A stretch of DNA of 64,000 nt from Limnoperna fortunei (lineage: Eukaryota > Mollusca > Bivalvia > Mytilida > Modiolidae): contig OX104112.1 in the NCBI GenBank assembly GCA_944474755.1, positions 18,440,273 through 18,504,272 on the forward strand, given 5' to 3'. Each line of letters begins with the position of its first letter. The stretch's first letter is position 1. The position numbers were made by a program, and so were the translations under genes. This document shows positions 23,376 through 35,300 of this stretch, piece by piece. The notes under the pieces are model-generated. The model ran no database searches and was not told where the DNA came from. It saw only the letters and a list, made by a program, of their open reading frames with translations.

Positions 23376-26300
23376 CTACAAATATATGAAATTATAGCAT
23401 TTGAAATATTTCACAACATTCACAATATTTTCATTTGACCAAAAACATTGGTAATATTTTTATTTGATATAGAATATTTTGTGTTGTTTTACGTTTATTA
23501 AACGATCTTAACATGTAAACAGTAACATTTATGACATAAATTTTTCAACCATATCCGTTGAGAATCTTTCTAAGTCATTTATTTCCCTGACACTTAGTAA
23601 ATCCAGCCTTTCGATAATTCTGTTGTTGTCTATTCATTTAATTACATACCTTCTTTAAGAGATTTAAGAGGTGAGGCTTCATCCACCGCTTCATCACTTG
23701 TAAATGAATAAGCATTTCTTTTGCCTGAAAATTATTGAAGAACTCTTCATAATTTTGTTTGTAACAATTATATCAATATCACTTTTATATCTTTAAATAT
23801 CAATTCTTCATGTCTAAATCGGTCATATTTCATTATCAAAACTATTTTTATGTCTTTTCTATTTAAGATTTTTTTATTTACTAGTACTTCCTATTTACTG
23901 CTTTGTTTGGTTTATATATCATTTATTCATTAATGAAATAATATTCTTTAGGAATAAATTTCAGAAAATAGAAGAAAATGAGATGTGGAATGAGTGTACG
24001 CGACATAACTAACAATATTAACGATAATTTTTAAAAACTGCATAACGGAAAACAGCCAGCAGCCTTCAATGTGACCAGCGGTCGCTGCTCGCTGTTTTAC
24101 AATTGGCCCTGTATTGAAAATAAACTACACAAGTTTCAAGCCCAATCCTAAGGTATCAATAGTAGACCCTCTTCTTGACCAAAAAACAATAAACATAAAT
24201 TATACGAATACAAACATCAGCTTTGATAAAGATACAGTAATGCTTAAGATCTCTTATTTTGTTATATATAGGAATATTGACAAAACAAAAAGTATTATTG
24301 AAATAGATATTATTAGTCGATATTATGAGTGGCCGTTTTTTAATAAAATGTAGAGATAGGAATGAGGAAATATATTGTATGTCCTTATTAGTTTCCATTT
24401 AAAATTAGGATCTCCTGTCATTGATGTGCATATTGTTTTTTATTAGTTCACTAGTTAAGAGCAAACAATATATCCATTAAATTTTTTTTGCACACAAATA
24501 TAACTAATTTATAGTTTTATTATAATTACCTTTTTGAGGAGTCACAGAAGGTGAACTATTACCAGAGTACTCTGACTTTTCATCTAAAATAATTTAAAAA
24601 AAAACTCTAGTACAAATAACATAAAAGATTATATTATATCATGTCGTTATAAAGCTTGTCACTAAATATCAGCAACCTAGGACTAATAATAGATAAGTTA
24701 TGAGTAAACAACAAGTGTGACTGATTTAAAGTTTTGGGCAAACAAGAAGTAGATGTCCAATTGACCTAAAAACATATTTCACAAATGCATCATGTCACCA
24801 AATATCAACAACCTAGGACTAATAGTAGGTGAGTTATGACTTATGAGTAAACAAAAAGTTGGACGAATGTGGAAAGGAACTACGGAACCACGGAACTGTG
24901 CAACTACGGACAGACAGGATTTAAATAGTATTAACCTCTTTTCTTCGAAGCGGGGGTATGATTAAACTCCACACACACTTTCGACTAATGTGTGTTGCAA
25001 TAACCAAGAACGGTCCAACCTTTCTGGAACACATGAGTTCATTTTTATTACGACTTGCATTGGTGTTACTGATTTCAGGTTGGTGGTTTTGTTGTTGTTT
25101 CGTGTTAGAAGTATTTGTTGCTTTGTGATCTTATTGTTCTTTACGAATTTCCGGAAATAAAATGTGTGGTCTTTAAATTCAGGAATGAAAAATATTGCAA
25201 TACATTAAACCATGTGCATTACCATGTGATCTTTTCCTTGGGGCTATAGCATAAGGTGTGTCCATACAACTGGCAACAAATGCAAACCGTGCTTTCTCTA
25301 CATCTGAATTGGCATTTCCATCTACAAGTATACAACTAAAAAATTAACATTTAATGTATAAAATTAGGTCATAAGCATTTTTACATACCTTTAGATCGAG
25401 CTTTAGATACAGTAGTTTTTACAATCAGTTGATGATCAGAATACAAAAGAAATATGTAAATTTTACCTTTTTTAGAGGTTACAGGGTATAATGAGTCTTG
25501 TCTGCGAGTATTCTCAGACCTTTTTATCTCTACATTTAAACCTACAATGATATAACCTCGCTGTAAACATTACATAGATTTTTAGTTTGTTTTGTTCTTA
25601 TAACTCTATTTTGATCAGTGTTGATCAGAGGTAGATTATTTCGGACTTTTTCTTTAAAATGCTGAAAAACGCCATCTCGGAGAATAAACCTTTGTGTTGG
25701 TGTTAAAATCGCGTAAAACATTATTTGGACATTTGCAAAACTTATTTATCATCATAGAAGGTTAAAGAGTAACTTGCTTTGGATAAAAGTGTTCAGGGTT
25801 GTGACATTCATATCTTTTATCTTTAAACGCGCTATTATATTGTTTATCTTACAAATTGTTCAAAGTCTATATTGTCATAAACACAAATAAGCTCTCCTCA
25901 ACTGTTTTTGTTTTCAATCAATTTTATATGTCAATGTGTAATATCGAGAAATTTAGTAAATTAATTAGCTTATGATTAATGTTTTGGTATATCTTTTAGA
26001 ATAGATATTTATCACATTATATAATCTTTATCAGTGCTTTGTAGAGTCGAACAGATGCATAGGTCGTAAATTTCAGCTGATGAGACTAACTGATAACATC
26101 GAACCCACAAATAAGTAAAGTAACTGAAAACTTCAGTCGTCAGACTCCGGTATAACATTTTTATCTTCATTTATTGTTTTATTATTTTATTATAAAATAC
26201 AAAGATTCAAAATATAAAAACTGAGAAACAAAGATGCATACATCTTAATAATTATATGATAAATGTGTTTATTTATTTCAAATTGAAATTATGTTTTATA

Positions 26301-29300
26301 AAGTCAAAGTACGTGTATAAACATTGAGAAACTCAAGGGTTAACATTAGTTAATAATAGTCATGTGTAGTTTTACCTCTCTTTGGGGTTTTTCTAGGTGT
26401 GTCAGGTATGACAGAATGATTCGAAGATCTGCTTTCCACATCAGAGTCATCACCTCTGCTTTCCACGTCTAAATCATTACTTCTGCTTTCCACATCCGAT
26501 TCAACACTTACATCTACAATGTCAATTGATGTTAAATATTATTACACATTAAACATTCTTCAAAAAGCCATGTTATGTTGTTTATGCCATGGTCAACTTT
26601 AAATTCTTGTACCAGAGAATTGATAGAAATGTAGACATACTATAAAAAGCAAAACAAGCATTCCTGTACGCGTTACAAATATATGTATTATGTATTGATA
26701 CTTTTGTAGATGTAATATTGTTTAAATTAAAGTTTTAAATTGTTTTAATTGAAAAGATATATAACTCTTATATTTCCTTTGTAAGCTATGGTAAAATTTA
26801 TGATAAGCAAAATTTCTATTTTAGTTTATCATTGATTATTAAAAAATATTATGAAAATAAGTAAAATACCTTCTAAAATAGAAACATCAGATGTGTCTTG
26901 TCTGCGGTGAGTTTGTGTATCTGTTTTAGCAGCTACAATGATATAACAAAAACAATTAGTACAATTTTAAGACTTACTGTCAATTCTTTGAAACATTGAT
27001 TCTAATAAAATGTGGAAGCATGTATCTTTACACGAAAAAAATGGGATGAAGTTCGCAATTTTAAAGATATTCGCAAGCATACATATTTTTATTATTATTA
27101 TTTAAAAGGAAAATTAATTTATGCACATGTCGCAATCTTATTTATTATGTTCTTATTACTACTGAATTACCAAAAACTAGACTTTCAAGTTCCGTGGATG
27201 ATAGAGTTTGAACGATTCTTCCATCACCACTGGTAAATGCGAAGCAGACACAATCTTGCAAAATCTTTCTCTCATTGGTTGTAATATCTGCCTTTGAATT
27301 CATATGGTTAAACGATATTTGTACTGTGGACCTTTTTTTGAACTGAAACAAATATTCATAACGCACATCGGTTTTAAAGCTTTTTATCGAAATTGATGAT
27401 CGACAGGAGGAGTAAAATCAAATGGTTGTAATTTCAAAATGTTGAAATCAAATATATAGTTGTCATTAGTAAGACTTTCGTATGTCTTTGTCAATATTAA
27501 ATATATATATATATTAAAGAATATTTATAAAGTCACTGCATAGTACATCATATGAATGAGTGTCGCCTTTTTAAACACGCATTAGTCTAAAAGGTCGGTC
27601 AGTCTTAAGCTCAGGTCTTAAGAAGTACCAACTTAAGAAAATACTTGACAAACTTAATAAAGTGTGCTAGCCCTTTTTTCTGTAAATTAAAAAGCGGGAC
27701 TCAAACTAGTGATCAATAGTGATGTATTTCAACCCTGTTTAACTTAACAAAAACTTACATCTTTTTTGTGGGTTAAACTGCTCTCCCGAAACCGTTTCCA
27801 ATCATTACGGGTTCTTCCAGATTTCTCAAGTATACTAAGTGTCCTAAACATTTGTTCCTCGTCAAGACCCCGTAAGCATTCAAACCTGGAGGCTTTGATG
27901 TTTGTGTTCTTGCAGATTGAGGAAAACAAGCCATAGTTACGGGATGATAATTTTGTTGCCAGCAGTCGAATGATAGCCCGTGCATCTACTTCCTTCTTCT
28001 GTAAGAGAAGTATTAAATGTGCATAACGATAAATTTAAACTTATAAAAATGCGTTCCTATTTAAAATATACAAATCCAAAACATATGTGTAGGTCAGTTG
28101 ATTGTGAACAATGTAGCAATCATGTAGACTACTGGGGGTTCTTACAATTTGCACGTGTCTAATTATCAGCTTCAAAAAAAAGTTGCAAAACAGCTCAACA
28201 ATATTATTTTGAAATTGTGTTGGTTTGTATTGAACGTATGGGAAATTTTCTACCTATGCGTATTTTTTTTTTAAAGAGTATATATCAAAACATGTTTGAT
28301 CAGTCACCAAACATTACATTGCATTATGATGTACTGATTATTTCAATTAATGACTACATGCATAATATATATATATGCATGTACTTACTGTTTTCAAATT
28401 AAGCAGTTGCTTGTATATTGTGGTAAACCCTTTATGTGGTTCAGGAGGTTCGTCACTTAAATTTTTTTTTGCAGAAGTGTACAGATATCTATGAATTAGA
28501 TCCACTTTTTCAAAATCTGTGAACTTCAGGACAGTAGACGAATCTTCGTTTCTACTCGTTCCAAGAATTAAAGCCTCCTCGGGGGACAAATTGCAATACA
28601 CATGAACCATTCTATATTTAAAGATCCAGTCATTGGTTCTTTCGAAGGCAATTGTTTGTGCCTTGATGTTATGATTACCGTCAATAACATATATGGGTAC
28701 GTGTTGAAGCATTTCTTCTTTAAAGTTGGACTTGTCAATATCAATACATGCAATAATATTCGATGCATGGTCAATTGATATGTCTCTCTTTTGAATCATT
28801 CTCTCAGCAATGGTATCAACGAAATAATCATTTCTTTCTCTGACCTTAAAATACGATGGAGGGGATTTAAGGTTAGAAATGTCGAGGTAATGTTTTCCTA
28901 CACTTTTGGACTTTATAGATTCAAACAACGATTTTTGTTCTAAGCTAGACCCATCTTCTGTTATTTCATTTGTACTGTCTAAATCTGTTCGTTCCAAAAT
29001 CACTGCGGATTCTTCGAATGTTTCGTGGCTACAATAAAAACAGTATGGACATTGTAAATCGTTATCAAGTTGGGTCGGTAGCCAAACCAAAGCCCAAAGC
29101 TATGGTGTAATCCCCGTTTTGTTTGGTGAGCATATATAAGTGAATGTTTTTCAGTATTATAAAATGTTTTTTAGGGTTGCAGGATAAAAACAATATTCGT
29201 ACAGTGTCAGAAAATATAAAATTTATTTGTACGAGCCTTAGAAACGGGTAGAAATGCGAGGCTCTGCCGAGCATTTCTCACCTGTTTCGCGGCGAGTACA

Positions 29301-32300
29301 AATAAACTTTATATTTTCTGACACTGTACGAATATTGTTTTTATCCTGCAACCCTAAAAAACATTTTATAATACTGAAAAACATTCACTTTTAGCCGATT
29401 TCTCAGTTTCGGCGCGTATTCTAGTAATACTGACGTCACAAACGTCGTAAACCAGAACAGAATATTATAGGATTAAACACTAGGTTTTAGGAAATTTTCG
29501 ATGTGTAAACTCCGGCGACTCACATACTAAATAAAGTCCGAAGGACTTTATGTCAAGTTTGTGAGGGAGTCGCCGGAGTTTACACATTGATAATTTCCTA
29601 AAACACAGTGTTTAATCCTGATAACTCGGTGAAATAATCGCTGCGATTTTCAAAACAGCAAAAACAGTTACAGAAACCCATCTAGACCTCAAAACGTACC
29701 TGGGCCGGAAAGCGTAGGGATATGCAAAACATAGTACCAAAGGAATTGCGGTTCTGTAGAATATTGATAGGAAAAAAAACAAAATGAAACGCTAAATTGT
29801 ATTTATATTATATTTTGTTTGAAATCTAAATCAATTTAATTGGAAAACATTGGGGCAGAGAAAACATTGCCCCCCCCCCTCTCCCTGACGATACGCTAGG
29901 AGGACGTCATCTTGTTAACATTGGACACTGAAAGTAGTCCGCTCAGAGGAAATATCGGTATATAAATTATCTGAGAAGACGCATTTAAGTGTTTTTATCC
30001 AATCAAAGCACTTAATATAAATAAATTACAGCATGAATAGAATTATAATGTCTGTCGTAAGAAGTGAGGTCAAGGGTACCAGGAGATTTTATTCTGCACT
30101 GCCGAATAAAGCAAAAATTTGTTCGGCTACATTTATTGGACAGTAAATGTACTGATTGCAGGATAAATTGGTTTGATTGGCTATCACTTGAAAAAGTTGC
30201 AATAGAGCAATATACATGTTCTATTTTGAAAAAGTTCCATGCAACTCAAAATTTCCATGTTTACACGGCGAAATTTTATTTGAAAAATTTAATGAAATTG
30301 ATTCCATCGTGTATGTCGGCCTTCAAATTTCTCATTTTTTGTTTTTCAATGGTTAAAAAGGAAGTTTTTAACCCATAGTAAATATCCACCAATTCTATGA
30401 AAATTTTATGTTCAATATGTATACTAGCCGTATAGTTTTTTGAACAGCACATATTTGAATTGACCGACTTATTTTTCGACAAAGTGCTCTGGTAAACGCA
30501 CCAATTACGCTTTAGGAATTATTAGTATCTTTTATTCGCGGATTGAGGGGAGCTTAAGATTCTCAGTCATTTATGAAAGATTTAAACGAAGAAGCCCGAA
30601 ATAATTGACCTGTGACCAACCCGGTCAATAAAATAGAGTAATAATATACTGGGTATAATTATATTAATCTTACCGGTATTCTCCATTTACTAGTCCCCAA
30701 AACTCTAGTATGGTTTCCTTGTCACATATATGCCACCCTAAAACATCAAAGGGAACCAGTTTTTTACAGGAAAGTGGTACTTCTACATCACCATCAACTG
30801 TAACCTTTAAAAATGTGGTTTAAGCCAACTGAAACTTTTCTATGTTTAGACAAACAAATGTCACCCTAAAAAGCTTTCTCAGATAATTCAAGCTGTAATC
30901 TTTGATGCAAACATTCTATTCTAAGACAACTGCAGATCTATGGCTAGTAAAGAGGGGAGCTATTGAGTTTGTAACAAAATATCACTGACCTAGGAACCAC
31001 TTTATGTACCCCTCCCCATGTGCATGAAACCTTAAGAAAGCATTCGTCAAATCATTTTGTCAAGAATAAATGCGTATGCGGTCTAGTCTGGTCATTGCAC
31101 AAAGCGCAAATTAAACAAGTGGAGACCTCACTTTAAAGTAAATGAAGTGAAAACCCGAATTATAAAATGGTCAAAATACGTATAAAGAAATTTAAAGAAT
31201 TTAAACACAAGAATTTAATTTAATCAATAAAGTATTCTCAGATTTATATTATGCCTTTCATGAAGGGGTATTTGCAAAAAAATACCGGGTAAGAGCTGTG
31301 CCCGCAGGGCGAGGTAAATTTCTTCTCGAGACAGGTATTTTTGCCAATACCCCTGTGACAGCAAAAACTATGTAAATCTCAAATAGAAATGATGAAATGT
31401 GCAGAAAATACAATCAATTTAGGTTTTGTGTAATCAAAACAATAATGTAGCGATCTTTAAAATAGTGTAGCGTCCAGTAGGGTGTGAATAGGATTATATC
31501 AGAACAAGATGTATCTACTAAATGAAAGTATAATAAAACATAATTATATACTTTGAAAACATAAAGGAAGATTTAAATAAAGAATTCTATCTTTTATCTA
31601 ACGATTTTGAATCTAGAAGAGTGTCCTAACAACAATCAGAATGTGTAACCATAATCTAGCCATAGAAAAAGGGAGATACTTAAAAAATCCCTAATGGGCA
31701 AAGACTATGTGTAGCTTGCAGTGTGGTTGAGGACGAGGCTCGTTTCACGCTACATTGCAAGACATACGAGTCTTTGCGAAAAACCTTTATTCGAAGATAC
31801 TTATCAATACGAACAATAGTGACAATCAAAAATTTAAAATACTTCCAAATCCAAATAGCTATAAACAAGTTAATATTATAAGTTCGTATTTAAAACAGTC
31901 GTTAGTATTGAGGACCGGGGACTCTTAACTAAATACTTGCAAAGCCAATCCGTAATGATCATGTAAAATACTATGTTTTATTATGTTAATTATTGATTTC
32001 TAATGTTCTGTTGTTTAACTACATGTATTTGTTATCTCTGTTAAGATGTTTATACGACAATAAATTTGATTTGATATGATTTGATATATAAAATTCTAGC
32101 CTATATATTTTATTAATCACTTCTAGGAACACGCGAATCGAGCCAGGTAATTTTTACAAACAACGCTAAATATTTTTCTTATAACCAACTGCATTATCTC
32201 TATACCAATTAGACGCGCACTAGGTGAAATAATTATAGTAAAACCAGAGGGGTGTCGAATATCAATTTTAATGTCACAAGGTTCGAATAACGCCGGGATT

Positions 32301-35300
32301 CAACAAGCGTTATTTGACACAAGTGACATTTAAAATTGATATTCGTCACCCCGAATTAGTTATACTGTTTATTAGATATTTCGGACAAACGTACCAAATA
32401 GATCATCAAAATAATGAAAACAATGAAATAATCGATCGATGAATTGTGTATTGCGTACTAATCTATGTTACGTATTTTCCGCAGGAAACTTCACGAGGGT
32501 TAAATAAGTTCGCACTTTAGTGAAATCACGATATTTCATCTATATCTATATATAATATTTCTTATAATCAATAGAAAGCCCATATGAGAAGTCCTAAGCA
32601 TGTTAAGACAATATTATTGGACTCGATTTACCTATATGAAGTGTTAGTAAAAATTATTGCACACGATTCGCGTGTTCCTCGGAGTGCTTATCATATTTCG
32701 ATAATCATACCTTCACTCTATCCTTTTCGTCATTTATGATACACGAAACAATGCTTGATTTAATTTCATTGTTTGTACCTATAGAAAGAAAAACACAACA
32801 GCTCATGAATTTTGGATCAAACTAATGAATGAAGTTAATAGTTTATGTCATTGACATAAATCAGAAATTTTTAATCCGTATTTTATAAACCAAATTACAG
32901 TGCTTTCTCGTGGTACCGTACTAGGCGTACTCAATTGACCTATTAATGTTTTGACCGAGGTTTTTACTCTGCATAACTTGTGGTTCAATAATAAGATAAA
33001 CAAGATACTTGTCAATCGTAATATATATGTTAAAAGGTGAACTATGTGAAAAAATAAACAAACAAAATTTCGGGCATTTCGGCAATACACGTTTGTGTGA
33101 AAATTCAGGAGGAGTTGCGGAAAAGAGATGGATACCCCTTGTTGTCTAAAGCTTCAGTCACACTACAAAGTATAACTAGTTTTAGTTTAGTTTAAACATA
33201 TTTTATTGTCAAAAATAACCAATAGGATTGAACACAAGTTATTACAACTTATGAAGTTCTCTCCGTTCAATAATCTTACAAAATAATTCACAAGATGACA
33301 ACAAGGAAATAACTACACAATTTTAAGTACATACAGAAAAAATACATGACACATAACAAAATATGCAAAGCAATACATTATAAACAATGCAAGAAAGTCA
33401 ACCATAATAATAAGGGGGGGTCGAGCTATGCAGAAAATCTTTTAGAATGGTGAATGTAACTGTGTACATGTCTAAAAATTATAGTGTTCAATTCGTTACT
33501 AAGGCTATCAGAACCAAATAGGACAATTTCAATAGAGAGATTAGTAATTCGCATCAACGGATGTAAAAATTGATTTCTAATGTTATCGTAAAGTGGACAT
33601 TCTAGAAAATAGTGTATGGAGTCTTCTTAGGGACAACCACAAGCACAGCTTGGGTCGTTGATTATGTTTACTCTATATAAATCGGCCTTTAGGGAACTGC
33701 AACGGTGACGTAATCTAGTATGAATAATATTTAAATTTCTGCTTCCTATTAGAAAATATGATGGGACGATATAGTTTTCTCTTTTCAGTGACATTTTAAA
33801 GCTCATAAAAGTTGGTAATTCTCTTTGATCTAAAGGAAGAGAGTTCCACAATCTAACTGTTGAAGGAAAAACAGATTTTGAAAAGGTCTCCAGTCGACAC
33901 AATGGTGTTCTGTAATCTAGTCGATTTCTTAAATTATAACGTCTAACATCAGAGTAGTCATTTAGAATATCTCTTAAATATTCGGGAGCATTACCATTGC
34001 GGATTTTATACATAAGATTTAGTTTTCTTATATAACGTCTATTCATTAACGAAGACCAACCTGTTTCGAACATTAACGATTCATTATTGGAAAAGCGAGG
34101 AAGTCCTGTTACAATTCTAGCAGCTTCTAACTGTAAACGTTCAATTTTTTCACTGTCAGTGACAGAGCAACCATCCCATAATTCGCAAGCATATTCTAGT
34201 AGAGGAAGAATATGCCTAGAATATATAATGTTCAGGTTGTTTCTGCACAGTAGATACTTTAATTTTCGCAGAACAAATATTTGTTTAGAAGCACTTTTGC
34301 AAATATTATCAATATGAGTAGACCATTTACAATTTAACGGACGTCCAACGCATAACAAAATTTTCAATCCGTCCATGTCCGTTCGCATGCGTTTCTTTTC
34401 TGTTTATCATGCGGCGTTTGCGCTTCTTGTCCGGCGATGTCCAGCGGTGTTCGTTCCGTTCGGTGGAAATTTTGAACAAATTTGGAACGTACAGCACCGG
34501 ATAAAGTTGTCCGTCAGATGTACGATAACCATGCGCTGTTATGCGTTTTTTCGCTACTCGTACGTTCCTTATTCTGTACTTGTCCGATTCGATTTACGGC
34601 CGGACTACTAACGGACATGCAGCGGATGTAACGTAAGTTAAACGAGTTAAAAGTTCAAAGAACGTTTTGTCAGTTCTTCATGCGCTGCGTGTACGTTTTG
34701 TGCGGTACAAATCCGTTACTAGTACGTTGAAGTCCGTTAACTGTACGTCGTTCATCCAGTATATGTGCGTTGATCGTTCGGTCATTGTGCGTTTTGCACG
34801 TTTTATGCGCCCTGTACAGCGATCATGAGAGCACCGAGCAGCAGCAGCGGGAAATGCTTTTCATCGCCGGATAACTTTCAGCCGCATTTTTCTTTGCGTT
34901 TGGCGTCCGTTAACGCTATGCGGTGTAGTCTGACTGCACCCTTAGGGTTAAACCATGTTTTGTTATGGGAAGCCATAAAAATCAATCAGATCAATTTTTA
35001 AAACATAAGGTGCACATCTTCATTATGTCACAAAACTTGTAGGAAACTCTCATGAAAATCTATTTTGGAGGGAAAAGAGGCGGGTGTCCCCTTGTCGTCC
35101 AATGACTTGTCCGTGTTTTGCAATGGGAAATCCCAATATATCAGATCAAATTTTCAAATAAAAGGTACGCATCTACATTGTTCCGCAAAGATATATAAAA
35201 GTTTCATTAGAATCCATTGACGGGTTTAGGAGGAGTTTTGGATAAGAGATTGGTACCCTGAGGTGTAACGGAAGGACGGAACGACGGAACCCCTATCATG

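Noticed and set aside
25389..25400. 12-nt microexon (RSK) between exons 9 and 10
   Set aside because: Phase and donor fit, but the acceptor has no pyrimidine tract; left as a possibility only.
29065..29274. 69-codon minus-strand frame next to the ParB-like exon 4
   Set aside because: It overlaps the arms of a palindrome and the intron; exon 4 has a strong acceptor at 29029.
30064..30378. 104-codon plus-strand frame
   Set aside because: No motif, no splice context, AT-rich intronic DNA antisense to the ParB-like gene; probably chance.
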